Of a stretch of DNA of 64,000 nt, positions 30,029 through 41,816 are shown in pieces. Origin of the DNA: Turbatrix aceti. Its lineage: Eukaryota > Nematoda > Chromadorea > Rhabditida > Panagrolaimidae. The notes beneath the pieces are model-generated. The model did no database searches and was not told the origin of the DNA. It worked only from the letters and a program-made list of their open reading frames with translations. The DNA is taken from the NCBI GenBank assembly GCA_963969345.1, contig OZ017766.1:1116001-1180000 (forward strand). The letters are read 5' to 3'. Both the position numbers and the translations under genes were made by a program. Position 1 is the first letter of the stretch. Each line of letters begins with the position of its first letter.

Positions 30029-32352
30029 ATGAACACGCTCAAAACAGACGTCGCCTTCGGAGCGAGTCTTGAGTTGAAAGATGTATCATTTCTGCGAAGT
30101 TTGGCAAAAAGCAACTGGTAACTTTAGACTTCACCCCTATAATTTATTTTATGTACTTCAAAAAATTCAGGCTAACGTCGATCTACACCCCACCAGTAAC
30201 CGCCGAATTTCTTCAACATGTTTCGCTCAAAATTTCTCATGGTCAAGTACACGGTATCATCGGTGCGTCAGGGAGCGGTAAATCAACGTTGCTCAAGGTT
30301 GTTGCAAACAAAGTTGCCGGCAAACTTGACGGGCAACTTTTACTCAACAATCAACCGTTAACCAGTAAGTAGACCCATTTGTGTCCTTAAACGGTTGTTT
30401 GGTTGGCGACCGACAATGAAAACAAACTTTGTTGCACTCATTGTTCGCCGGTCTGTCAGATCTGATTGGTAATTTGAAGATTGGACAAATGGCATAATAA
30501 CAACGTTAGGGTTAACCTTGGAACATGAAGGGTTTCAAGAAAGAAAAAAAATTATTTGTTTGTTCATAAAAAAAAATTCTAGAAAAGAGATTTTCAATGC
30601 TGTGCGAGTACGCCGATTTACAAAGCCAACTTCTTGGCAACTTAACAGTGGAAAACACGCTCTACTTCCACGCCAAGCTTGCTCTCGACTGCGGTATAGA
30701 CACGGTCAACTACCGCATTTTCACGCTCATGCAACAATTCGACCTCGGTCTCATAGCCGACAAACTCGTGTCTCGACTCAGCGAATCCGAGCGTCGCAGG
30801 CTTCTGGTCGCGATGCACCTCATCAAGGATCCGGTGCTCATTGTTATCGATGATCCTCTCAAAGATCTCGATCCCCTGTCCGCCTTTCAGCTCATGTCGT
30901 CTCTACAAGACTATGTTAAGCGCCAGGCGAGGATGGCGCTTGTATCGATGAAGTGTCCGAGAAGCGATGTCTACCAGCTGTTGAGTCAGATCACCTTGCT
31001 CTTCTACGGTGAAGTGGTGTACTCGGGGCTCACGAAGCAGATGCCGCACTACTTCAACAAGGTGGGGTACAAGTGTCCGCAGAATGAAAATCCCGCTGTT
31101 TATTATCGTAAGTTCAGTGTTTTCTGCCAAGATAGAAACACAAATATTCAGTGTCACTCGCGTCCGTCGATCGAGAAACTCCAGAAAGCTACACGGAAAC
31201 CCAACTGAAAGCTGCAAACCTGGCCGAAATTTTCAAGGTAAACTGCTCTTTTTTTGTGCATGCCACATTTTGGCACTTTCAGGAACGCCGATCATCTGAC
31301 CTGACCCCTCATGTCTCCCCCAACGACACCCCAATTCTCTCGTGCTTCTACGGCACGCCGGCCATCACCATTCAGCTTGTCACACTTTTTTCCCGCGAAC
31401 TCACGTACATTAGTCGATCTGCTTCTTTTGTCCTCAGCCAAACTTTGCTGCCTTTCATGGCACTCATTGTAGCCGTTTTGGGTGCATCCGGTGTACCTTC
31501 GGATGTCTCTTGGCACCAGCCAAAGTCAATTGCTGGATCGCTTTTTGCTCTCATTTTGGTCTCAGGACTTGCGGGATGCTGGACAACCATCGTGCAATGT
31601 GAGTTGGATTTTTCATATTCTGATGACTCCTGTAGTTTGTTTTCAGTTCAACCCCTACGCAAATCCATGTTTCTGGAAGTTAGTCTTCGTCTTTATAATG
31701 CGTCTTTTATGTATATGGCGTTTCTGGTTCTTGGCGCGATATTTGACATGCTATCCGTCGGATTAGCAGCTTTTACGTTTGTTTGGAAATTGACAGGCGA
31801 CGTACAACTGGACGCCTTCATAACTATCTTCAGCGTCATCTGGTGCACATATTACGCATACAAGCTCCTTATTTTGGGCTGTTGTGTGTTCTCCAAGGGG
31901 ACAAATAATATTTTCGTATTTTCGACTGTCATTTGTCTCGTTGTAAACCTTCTGGCCAGCGGATTTTTCAAGTAGGCTTACTGAAAGTTTTTTTATACCG
32001 TTTAAATTTTAGAAGCTACCTGTCCTTCACATCTGCTAGTGAAGCCCTTCTACCACTCACTCTGGTTACGGTAGAGCGATACACCAACTTTCGACTGGCC
32101 GTTGACTTTGTCCAGGATTCCAAAGTCGCCAACTGCACGAGAGACGAGTTCAGACCCTTCAAGTTCACTTCTGAATTTTGCCGATGGACAAAGGGGTCTG
32201 ACTATCTTTCAGACATCTACCCCGAAGGTCTCTTTGCACCTGAGTGGTGGATTGGACCGCTCTTCGTCTCCAGTGTGCACTTTGTTGTTCTTATTCTGTA
32301 CATCTTTGTCACACCCCAAGTTGCAGCTCGAAAGCTTGGCGCTCTCTCGTAA
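30029..32352 (+). CDS. ABCG half-transporter, ABCG5-like
   Basis: ABCG/White family half-transporter. Exons 30029-30117, 30171-30364, 30583-31107, 31152-31237, 31283-31598, 31647-31971 and 32013-32352 join in phase to 624 residues, the usual family length. The start ATG precedes FGASLELKDVSFL, the first strand of the nucleotide-binding domain. Walker A GASGSGKST is intact (residues about 61-69). The signature reads RLSESERRRL (about 158-167), and Walker B ends VLIVIDDPLKDLD, with Asp in place of the catalytic Glu. Six membrane segments fill residues 330-620, with an extracellular Cys-containing loop before the last one. In animals ABCG5 and ABCG8 form an obligate sterol-exporting heterodimer encoded head to head. 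The layout and the complementary defects here suggest the same partnership; the sterol substrate is inference. Confidence 0.9.
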
Positions 32353-32656
32353 ATAAATATACTCATATACAGTGTCGTAGTACTTAGCAGGACAGAAGGC
32401 AGCGAAGTCGTCAGTCCATCGCCTTGGACCGCTAAATTGTCTTTTGCTAAACTGTCTTCCGCGGAATTGACTTTTACGGAATTGACGACCTTACTACGTT
32501 GTTCTTGGCATCTGGACACCGTTTTCGGCCGAGAAAAATTTTTTTCTGAATCATCAACGTTGATAAAACAATAACATATATGCATTCAAAACTTTTTGAT
32601 ATAATACGCTACATGCGTGGTAAACAAAGCGTTGTGTAAAACAGAAAGGTCCCCAC

Positions 32657-32817
32657 CAGGGATGGGTGAACGTTCATGTTCGTTCGTGTTTGTTCATGAA
32701 CAAATCCAAAATTTGCTGTTCATGTTCGTTCATGAACAAAATTTAAATGAACGGCTTTGTTCATGTTTGTTCATGAACAAGGCTAAATTTTTTGAACAGA
32801 AAGAACGAACAAAATGA
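32657..32817. mobile_element. GTTCATGAAC palindrome-rich MITE, second copy
   Basis: 161 bases starting CAGGGATGGGTGAACGTTC, closely matching 17544-17704. The start fits the hAT YARNG end pattern. The right part ends at AACGAACAAAATGA in both copies, so the shared unit is well defined even though no target duplication is obvious. Confidence 0.7.
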
Positions 32818-33049
32818 GCGATTTTTTATTCACGGTTTCTTTTCTTGTTTTTTATACTGATTTTGTTTTCCGTTAAGTAATTATCAGTTGTTAGAAAGCA
32901 ATTATGAAGTTTTGTTTCACGTAGGCTAACAGGCGCGTGCGCACTTACTAACGGGTTACCTATTTTGCGTTAGTTCTCGGGCATGGCACGCTGGCTATGC
33001 TCTATATTTGGCATACGGATTCTTACAAACCTAACGAAAAAGTGTATAC

Positions 33050-33320
33050 TGAATTTTCAAAAAACTGACTGAATTCAGGTGAGTTACGACGCTTCAAAGT
33101 TTCATGATTTTCAAATGCCTCTAGCAGTGCACAAAAAAATCCGACAGGGGGCCAGAATGGCTTAAAACAATCCTTGGGACATGCCGAATCCTACCCAAAT
33201 GACCGTAAGCAAAAAACTCTATTACTAGCTTCTGGGCCTTTTTTTGAACATGACTCCGTCAAAAAAATGCACGCGCGCGCTCCGCTGCGCTAAAATAAGG
33301 TGAAACGCATGCTGTGGGTC
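33050..33320. mobile_element. Degenerate fragment of the palindromic family
   Basis: Shares the loop-side words GGGACATG, GACCGTAAGCAAAAAAC, TTTTTTTGAACATGACTCC and a GCGCGCGC run, in the same order, with the loops of the elements at 41817-43572 and 49003-50235. The terminal motif is absent. Confidence 0.55.
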
Positions 33321-34315
33321 CCCCTTCCCGAAATTAAAATTGTTTCCGCTAATTTAAAATTTTTTTTCGCTCAGTTTGGTCCAGAAACGCATCAAATTGT
33401 TTTCGTTGTCAAAATTTAATTTTTTGATACTAGCAAACCCAACTTAATAGTAGCATTAGTGAAAAAAACGAATTTCAGAACTTGACATCTAACTCTCGCT
33501 TTTGACTTATAAAAACAGGGGCTTTTAGACTTTTGTATTGCCCGGTACAAGCAGCGTATTACACCAAAATGTTTTGAATGTAAAATTTTTATTGTTTTAT
33601 CAAAGTTGGTGGTTCAGAAAAAAATTTTCTCGGTCGAAAACGGTGTCAGAATACACTGAATTGCGAATTTTAGCCTGCTCAACCTCGAAAATTGAATATT
33701 CCGTTTTGGCCAACACAATGTACATACTCAAAACGGTTTTAAATCTTACGGGGGCATACTCTAGGTTCACTATGTGTCGATAGGCGTTCAATATCAGCGA
33801 TCACCATCTCTCAGGAAGCCTTCATTGATGTTGGGGATCTAATTTCCCCTTAAGCGCTCAATTTTTTTTCTGAAGCCCGTTCCAGCGCACAATTGTGATT
33901 AATTTTGATTTAAACTAACATATTTGTTGCAAATACCTTTTTTGCGGTTCTAATAATTTATTCTCCTCGAAAACCCAAGTGAGTCTATCATTTTGCAACG
34001 GCCGAAAAACTAAAATTATTTTTTGGTGGCCGTATTTTCTTGCAAATAAAGCCGGGAGCAACTATAACTGACGTAACTTTTTACGCTGAATCCAATGAGC
34101 CTACTCCCGTTATTGCAGCTTTTACAGTTTTGCCAAAAATCTTGATTTGAAGGGTGAGTCAATCATTTTACAACTCACTGTATGATTTTGTGCCAAGCCA
34201 ATGGTTCGGCAATTTTTGTCCAAATCGACAACAAGTACTGGTGTGCGTTTGACGGACAGCTGTTTGAGGTGATGGATGTTTGACAAGCTGTACTAATATA
34301 AACTTGTTGAGCTAT

Positions 34316-34536
34316 CCTACTTATGGCGCTGCGTACATCGAAGCAGTGGGCGATAACGGCGCATCGAATCTAACTTCAAGGCACGAGAAATATTCAGTTA
34401 TCGAGTCAACACTCACAACGTCTAGTCCAGATCGTAAGTTATAAATTGTGTTTTCACAGCTTTGAATATTTGTCAATTTACAGATATGACGAATGATGGT
34501 GTAAATCAAAATGTGGTAATCTCTAATCCCAGCTAA
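34316..34536 (+). CDS. Possible C-terminal exons of an unrecognised gene
   Basis: A frame containing YGAAYIEAVGDNGASNLTS ends at a GTAAGT donor (about 34435). It can be spliced to an exon after TTTACAG (about 34483) that ends ISNPS followed by a stop at 34534-34536. The phase matches. Upstream exons are uncertain (a candidate lies at 34190-34270). No family is recognised; the end could be a cytosolic tail. Confidence 0.3.
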
Positions 34537-34539
34537 GTT

Positions 34540-35823
34540 CACCATTGATTTCTAATACTGACAATCTGAACTCCGCAATCTGAACTACTGATTAGATATC
34601 CGTTGGCTCGAACAACCTTTAATTCCCCCAATCTGTCTCCAAATTTTTCTGTGCATCGTTACGTATTTGTGTGCGTCGGCCTTGTCTTTTTACTGTTGTC
34701 CTTGAATCATGACTTTAATTCTAGGACAACAGTATTGGTGGTGTCATGGCACTTCACTAGATCTATTCAGTAGATCTGTGTTCAGTTTTTTGGCGTTAAA
34801 AAGTAATTTATTTTGACGCTTTCTCATGTCACTGGTTAGTTATTATAATCAGTAACAAATCTAACTAAGAGTAAATAAAGCGTTTGTCACTGTAAGTTGC
34901 ACCTTTTTTAATGACAAATACAAAAAATATGCTAAATCTGCAACTTTCTGAAAGTAAATAAAAGCAAACCCGTAGTATTTTTTGGTACTCTAATTTTTAA
35001 CTTACACTTCACAACTGTAATTTTAAAATATAATATTTACCAAACAAAAAGGAATATAGCTTGTTGTCTCTAACAATTCTGTGTTCTCAAGTGTCTGCTG
35101 AAAAATACAGCACTCACAAAACCGCTTTTTCTGCTTTGTTTTTTTGTACGGACTACTCATTTTTAGGCCCAACTTGTTCTACTGTGATCACTGTGGTCAG
35201 GTGTCGGGAAAAAAACTCGTTGAAATCTTAATAGCGTCAGCTGAGATCCGATCCGATCGAACCGAGTCATCTGACCGAGTGAAAAGCAATGAGCGATGAT
35301 AAAGCGCTCCGATGATGCCATCACGCGGCTTTGAGACAAGTGTCAACCGACTGCCCAGTCTGTCTTCTCTTTTTTTCGGGACTGGGGGTTTTTGAGTGTA
35401 CGTGAACCCACAAGCCGTCCTGCTTAGCGAACATTCACCTCGCTGTGACGCAGCCCCGCTTCCCAGCCATCAAGGAAGCAAAAAAAAGTTACACACACTT
35501 TTTAGAGCTTAAGTCACAGCAAGTGACAATGACATCTGCCGCTAGCGATGACTGCCGCACGCCCGGACCCTGACCCCGCACATCTCCGGGCCTCGCTCAC
35601 TGAGCACCTCGCTTTGAGCCAGGGCTGTCCCGACCAGAGCGCTGTTTTGCTCACAACCGACCTCGCTTGCTTTTATCCCAGCTAGACAAAAAACGAATCC
35701 GCGATTAATCTGTGTAGAAAATTTTGGCTTACTTGTTGATTCAAGTGTCAAATCAGAGTTTGTTTACAGCAAATCTGCTGCCTGCAATCCTGTTTATCCC
35801 TGTACCCCCACCGGCCACCAATT
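34540..35823. other. Intergenic spacer
   Basis: AT-rich until about 35180, then GC-richer upstream sequence of the leucine-rich repeat gene. No gene, RNA or repeat element could be supported. Confidence 0.4.
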
Positions 35824-38114
35824 ATGGTGATCCAGACGCTGTTCGACCTGGCACTGGCGGTCGTCTGCCGACAGTCCACAGCCGCAGATATCTTTGCCAC
35901 GCTGTCCAATCCGTGCAAGCAGAAGTTGTTAGAATACTTCACGTCACATGACAAGGTTTGAGTTTTTTACGATATTCTATGCCGCATGCAGAATTGTTTC
36001 TGCTCTATAAATCCTGGTTTCATTGAAAAGCGGAGAGCATAACAAGTTTCATGCTCGTTTTTTTGCAGTTGCTCTATTTTTTTTTTAAAAATACTTGAAT
36101 CTCTGCAATTTATTTGTTTCTTTATTTTTCTTGGAAAATGAATACTCCAGACCATTAGAAACGCATATTTTTCTGTTACAGGTTATTGTTTTATTTTTTG
36201 GAAACGTTCGAAACTGCTCATTCCTTTTTTGACTTTTTACTTCCAAAAACTTTCAGTTAACATCTCCCACATGCTTGCATCTTCTGTCAAATCCCTACTT
36301 CGGATGCAACCTGACCGAGCTCCGTTTCTACCTCTCCGATGAGGTCGACGACCGTTCTCTCTTTCTCATCGCGGATTCCGCGCGCTTTATCCGTCGGATG
36401 ACGATAGTCGAGTGCCCGACGATCACGGATGCCGGAATTCAGTCGATCACGCTCGGTCAAAAATTCCTGCGCATCCTGGAGCTGCGAAATCTTCGTCAAC
36501 TGACGTCGGAGGCCGTAAAATGCGTGCGTGCGACGCTGCTCGCGGTCGTCGACCTCAGCGGTTGTTCGCGCATCAACTCGGATGGCATCTTCACTCTTGT
36601 GAGAAATAATCCGTCCATTCGGTGCCTGTACCTCAACCACTGCCGGGGTCTCGACGACCAGGCACTCGAGGACATCGCGCAGTACCTCGGCGAGAATTTG
36701 AACATTCTCGAGCTCGATTTTCTGCACAACATGACGGATCCTGGAAACAGTCTTCACAGGCTGTCCAAAAAGTGCCCAAAAATCACGCAGCTCAGTTTAT
36801 GCAACTTTTTTGACGTAAGTTGAAAAAATGCTTTTAAAAAACAATTTTTTTTACGTTTTTAGTCGACAGACTCGTCCAGCGACGACGAAGAACCCTCATA
36901 TCGAATCGAAGGCGAAAACCTGGACTACGTCGACCTCTGCGGAAATTACTTTCAGCGTCTCCCCGATCTCCCGGCTACGGTACGGACGATCAGGCTTTCT
37001 GTCACCGGCAGCGAGGACGTCAAAGATCTCGTCGACCGCCTCATCAAGCTCTCGCACCTTGTAAACATTCACCTAGAGCTTATCTGCAATAGTCAGGATT
37101 GGGTTGGTTTTTTTTGCTCGAGAGTGCGAGTAAAAAACTGCTATTTAGAATGTACTATTTTTTATTGTGTTTGTCGTGAAAACATAATTATTAACATAAT
37201 TATACCGTAGAATGTTTTTTTAAAAAAGAAGAGTACGGTAATTTCTGACACGAAAATGTGTATACTTGTTCACATACCGTTACTCTTGAAACAAAAATAC
37301 TATCATTTTTTTGCGTAAAAAAATGAGTTTGTAAACAACATTTTTTTGCAGCTGATCAATAAAAAAATTAAAACAAATAAACAAAAATTCGAACCAATTT
37401 CCCGAATTCGATCAAAAAAGTATATGTTCGTTTCAGCATTCCATAGACTCTGGAAACGAGTTGTTGAGGTCATTGATTCCCCACTTTGGCGGCATAATCA
37501 CTCGCCTGCACATCAGCATCCATCACCTGGCGGACGACACGCTGGCACTCGTTACCAGAGCCCTGCCCTACCTCAGGCACTTATCGCTTGACGTCACCCA
37601 TGTCAACATGTACTACCTGGTAAGTGTCCTCGATTCTCGACGCCAACCCGATTGCGAGCATATTTAGCACCGGTTCTTCTCGGGTGGCTGCAATGCACCT
37701 GGCTCTCGCCTCCAGAGCCTGCGCCTGTCGAAACTCCGCGTTTCGTACCGCCTCCTCTTCGCCATCGGGCGCTGCGCCGTCTCGCTGACGGACCTCGAGG
37801 CGACCAACATGTCGGCGGTCGACGACCGCTTTCTGCGCCTCCTCGCCGACAACTGCACCGCCCTCGAGTCCGTCAACTTTAACGGCTGCCGCTGGGTCAC
37901 GGACAAGGGCCTTTCGGCGCTTGCCCGTCACGGCCGCCTGAAGGAAGTCCGTATTCGGGGTACCGCGTGCACGGACAAGAGCATCTACGACCTCGCCAAA
38001 CACTGCCCGAGCATGGAGTGGATCGCGCACTCGGACTTCAGCGGGCGCCCGAAGATCAGCGACCAGGCGCTCAATACCCTCCGCAACTCGTGCATTCAGA
38101 GGGTCATCTGTTGA
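35824..38114 (+). CDS. Leucine-rich repeat (RNI/Cys-containing subtype) protein, FBXL-like
   Basis: Five exons (35824-35955, 36257-36814, 36863-37102, 37437-37619, 37716-38114) join in phase 0 to 503 residues. The N-terminal 45 residues (IFATLSNPCKQKLLEYFTS) could be a degenerate F-box or a first cap. Repeats of the Cys-containing type follow: CPTITDAGIQSI, LSGCSRINSDGI, LNHCRGLDDQALEDIA and FNGCRWVTDKGLSALA. A short acidic insert (SSSDDEE) separates two repeat blocks. Such proteins are usually substrate adaptors of SCF-type ubiquitin ligases or scaffold proteins. Which one cannot be decided, because a clear F-box is not visible. Third codon positions are GC-rich compared with flanking DNA, which supports real coding. 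Confidence 0.85.
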
Positions 38115-38331
38115 CGGGCACGTGCTTGATACATTTCTACCGGTGATGTTCATAAACATTTGTGGAAAGTGCAGAACCGTTATTATTTCTTTGGAAAAAC
38201 AACGACAAACAAATATAATTTTACCAATTACCAGACCAAAGCCAAAAAGACAGAAAAAGTAGTTGCAGGAATTATATGTGTCTTTCGGTCACTCAAAGTC
38301 GTGCACAGTCAGTCATCAAGATTTCTGGTGC

Positions 38332-39936
38332 CTATTGTTGTTGTCCGCCAGGAGCACCGGGTCCGCCGGGCGCACCGCCTTCGGGTGGGCCCTCCGAGCC
38401 ATCAGGGTTAAACTGTCGACGAAGCTGATCGATGAGTTCGGGATTCTGTTCTTGAAGTTGTTGAGCCATCTAAAAAAACATACAACGTCCCTTAAATCAC
38501 GGAAGCCAAAGCCACCCACGTTTTGGCCCGCAGCAATGAGGTTGGCAATACCACCGCCGCTCTCCTGGCCGGAGAAGGCGCCCATCATGGAACTCATCAT
38601 GTTCTGCATGTTGGGGTCGCTCATCATGCTCATGGCCGCCTGCATGAGTTGAGGGTTAGCAAAGACTTGGTTGAGGTCGGGCAGGCCACCCGCGCCGGGG
38701 CCTCCCCCGAGGCCGCCGAAGAGACCACCCAGGCCAGGCGGGATGCCGCCAGGTGCGCCGGCTCCTGCGTTCTGAAATTCCAAAATCCAGTAAAACAATC
38801 CAGTATAAGGAAGAACCTACCTCGAGCTCCCGTTTCTTGTCTTCGGCGATCTTGAGGTTGCCCTTGTAGCTCTCGTTGTTGGGATCGAGCTCGATGGCCT
38901 TCTTGTACGCCTCGATAGCGTGGTCGTACTGGTTGATGCACGAGAAAGCCAAGCCCATGCGACCGTAGGCCTTAGCGTACTTTTCGTCGAGAGCCAGTGC
39001 CGTACGGCAATCCTGGATGGCCAGATCGTACTGCTCGAGTCGGCAGTAGGCAGCCGCGCGGTTGCAGAAGTAAACGGGATCGCGGTGAAGCTTGATCGCC
39101 TGGTTATACTTCTCAATGGCTCCCTGGAAGTCGCCAGCCTTGACGAGGTCGTTGCCGGCTTCTTTGAGGGCGACAGCCTGCTCGATCTCGGCAGGAGTTG
39201 CCTGCGAGAACTCATCCTTGGTCTAAACATGGTGAAATGCGTAAACGTTGGTTTTGCACGGCGAGACTCACATCATCGCTGACACCTTCGTGCTCGGTGA
39301 ACAACTGGAGAAGAGGCTTTGCGGGCTGGAAAGCGTAGTTCTTGTCGCTCAGATCAAAGGCGCTCTCCAGGCATTGAACGGCGACTAGAAAAGGGTGTGG
39401 ATGTGTGTGAGAAAGAATTTCAACGAGTCGAGAAAGCTTTTCCCAAAAGAAAAACCCCAATGCTTAAATTTCACGCCAAATTTTGCCTATCTTCACACTA
39501 CAAAAAAATCCATTGATGGATTCATAACGAAATACAGAGACCCAAAAGAAACACAAAAAAAGCTCAATTCTTGTGTCCGTTGCAAAAAAAGCATGACTAA
39601 GGTGCTTTTCCGACGTGAAGCACCGCAATACCTCCAAAAAAGTGAACGTAACAAGCCAATGTACGCCTCAAAACTGAATTTGAGATATCCCATAAAAAAA
39701 ACCCTTGCGAGGCTAGAAAAACAGTCGTACAAAAACAATAAATACAAAAAAATACCCCAAATAAGAAAAAAAAACTCACTTTCAATACCCTCAATTTGGC
39801 CTGGACTGCATTCATTAGCCGAGACTTTTTGTCGGAGGTATTGGATAAAAGCGATGACTAGATGCTTTTCATTAACCGTGACCTGGGGTGTTGGTTCCGC
39901 AGACGGAGCGGCATCAGATGGCTTTTGTTCGGACAT
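38332..39936 (-). CDS. SGTA: Small glutamine-rich TPR co-chaperone (SGTA)
   Basis: Cytosolic co-chaperone that captures tail-anchored and mislocalised membrane proteins and hands them to the GET/BAG6 system; it also binds Hsp70/Hsp90. Minus-strand exons 39780-39936, 39272-39384, 38821-39222, 38520-38771 and 38332-38469 join to 353 residues. The N-terminal dimerisation domain (HLVIAFIQYLRQKV) is followed at 91-224 by three TPR units: KEAGNDLVKAGDFQGAIEKY, NRAAAYCRLEQYDLAIQDC and GRMGLAFSCINQYDHAIEAY. The Gly-rich, Met-rich substrate-binding part has NPQLMQAAMSMMSDPNM, and the Gln-rich end (QLQEQNPELIDQLR) closes the protein. It is slightly longer than human SGTA (313). It is divergent from ALKBH7 with a 296-base gap. 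Confidence 0.95.
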
Positions 39937-40232
39937 GACTTGGATACAAAAAGCTCGTTGCTGGTACCTAGAAAACGAAAAAATCAATAAGATTGCTTGC
40001 AAAAGGTACGTAGGAGCTGGAGCGAAAGTCAAAATGATGCACAAAACGCGATCTGAACAAATAAACAAATACAAGCGACCATAAATGACTGAAAAATAGA
40101 ATACAAGCAAAAGTTGTGTGTCGTTGCACAGCGAATTTTTTCGCTACGAAACCACGCAACGTTCGCGTTCCAAGCATTTTGGTCTGCGAGGGAAGAGAAG
40201 GTGTTTATTTTCGATGAGCTTTCGTCGGCAGT
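39937..40232. promoter_or_regulatory. Bidirectional promoter between SGTA and ALKBH7
   Basis: The two start codons lie 296 bases apart on opposite strands with no other gene between them, so both promoters must be here or overlap. No specific factor site is named. Confidence 0.6.
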
Positions 40233-41116
40233 ATGAGTGCCGCCAGCTCCTTGCTCCGACGGGCACTGCCGCCCCTGATAAACGTCCACAACCTGGCAGA
40301 GTGGCCAGCAGCAATGCTGGATGATTTACTGGCTAACTGCACTGTCAAAGCGGATTTTATTACGCCGGATGAAGAGGCAAACCTGTTGAAGGAGATAGAG
40401 CCCCACATGAAGCGTCTGAAATACGAAAAGGCTCATTGGGACGACGTGAGTTTGTTCTGCTGCTTGAAATTTTAATTATCGAAAAATACCGTGATCAAAA
40501 CCTATTTTTAGCCGGATTTTGCGTTAAAAACAAGTATTTTTCATAAAATTACCGGTTTTGACAATTTCATTGTTTTTTTTCGAAATCAAATTTTTAGGCC
40601 ATTTACCTGTACCGAGAACGCGAACAGCGACGATGGAAGCCCGAGAACGAGGGCGTTTTGCACCGAATCCGGGACATCTCGTTTCCCCTGGCAGCCCATC
40701 ACCTCTCCTACGTCCATATCCTGGACCTCCACAAAGACGGCTACATTAGACCGCACATAGACAGCACCCGGTATTGTGGCGATGTCATAACCGGTGTTTC
40801 GCTGCTTTCGGATGCCGTCATGCGTCTGCGGCACAAGGATGACAAGGACAACCTTGTGATGGACCTCCTCATCAAGCAGAGGTCTCTTTACAAGCTCACG
40901 TTAGTCTTTTATTCCCTGGTAGACTGTGATTGAATAATTTTCAGGGGCATTGGCAGATACGATTTTACCCACGAAGTCCTTGGAAAAGAGGCCTCTGTTT
41001 TCAAAGACGAACTCGTACCGAGAAGTCGACGTATCGCAGTCATCTGCCGAGACCTGCCACAGCATCCTGACGAGAATCAACCGCCTGACAAATTGGAGTA
41101 TCAATCTCTCGATTAG
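40233..41116 (+). CDS. ALKBH7: ALKBH7, mitochondrial AlkB-like Fe(II)/2-oxoglutarate dioxygenase
   Basis: Exons 40233-40445, 40598-40899 and 40945-41116 join to 228 residues (human protein 221). The basic, Ser/Arg-rich start MSAASSLLRRALPPL fits a mitochondrial leader. The pre-catalytic part LLKEIEPHMKRLKYEKAHWD matches the family. Iron ligands are seen as PHID (His and Asp near residues 122-124) and the distal His in RYDFTHEVL. The 2-oxoglutarate-binding Arg lies in RRIAVICR near the end. In mammals ALKBH7 acts in mitochondria in programmed necrosis and fatty-acid metabolism and on mitochondrial RNA. The same role here is inferred from orthology. Confidence 0.94.
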
Positions 41117-41210
41117 TGATTGTGCTTGGAACCCAGAAAAATTGTTAATAGTAGTAAACTTTGATATATGTTTTGCACGCAGGCCGCAACACGTTAGTTG
41201 CCATCTGCAA

Positions 41211-41655
41211 ATGGTCTCGAGGCGCTTTTTCCACGCGAGCCAGTACCGTAAGAAGAGGTTGTTTTTCGGAACGACAATATTGCCGTCTTTTCTTCTTCCG
41301 TTTTGCTAGTTTTTTCCTTGTTGTTGCCTAATTTTCAACTTTTTTGGACGGATTTTCACTGTGTTGTCTTTTTTCTATCAGATCAACGATGGTCGTCCGT
41401 ACAAGTAGGCTCTGGACAGAAAGTGTCAAGGGGGTTTAGGTGGAAGATGGCGAAATTGTCGCCCCTGACGAAAATAATTCTATAAAATCAGCGTTTTGGT
41501 TGATGTTATCTGAAAGTCATTTTAGTTTTTTTAGACAAACGGGATACTATGGACCTTTTGGACAAGCTGCTGTGGGAGCTCGATAATCCGCTACAACAAT
41601 CTGAAGACGAAAAAGCGTTATTGGATGCCAAAAAGGGGAATTTGAAGTTGTAAGT
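41211..41655 (+). CDS. Possible small mitochondrial-type gene downstream of ALKBH7
   Basis: A candidate first exon 41211-41247 (MVSRRFFHASQY, resembling a mitochondrial leader) ends at a GTAAGA donor. It can be joined to 41382 onward and then to an exon after TTTTTTTAG near 41532. Two different frames of the last exon look coding (one gives MDLLDKLLWELDNPLQQ, the other TGYYGPFGQAAVGAR), so the splice pattern is unresolved. It starts about 95 bases after ALKBH7, a spacing seen in nematode operons. Confidence 0.3.
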
Positions 41656-41816
41656 TTTGCGTAGTGGACAGCTAGCTACTACGTTTCAAAGCGTCGGCCC
41701 TTTGTCTGTGCTTACTACAAAGCAGGAATTTGCTGTCGTGCGACGGTGTTGCCGGCCGCTTTTCCAACCGTTGAACTATTTATAAAACCAAATCGTTGTG
41801 CGGATATGTTTTTTAA

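Larger units (their letters stand above)
32353..34180. other. Intergenic spacer with repeat fragments
   Basis: Contains the 3' UTR of the ABCG5-like gene (AATAAATA just after the stop), a GTTCATGAAC element (32657-32817) and a degenerate piece of the palindromic family (about 33050-33320). No gene is supported. Confidence 0.45.

Noticed and set aside
32657..32817. Plus-strand frame of repeated phenylalanine/valine/histidine residues
   Set aside because: It is the translation of the GTTCATGAAC repeat element, not a gene.
37581..38159. 192-codon minus-strand frame
   Set aside because: Antisense to exons 4-5 of the leucine-rich repeat gene, which has GC-rich third positions that keep the opposite strand open.
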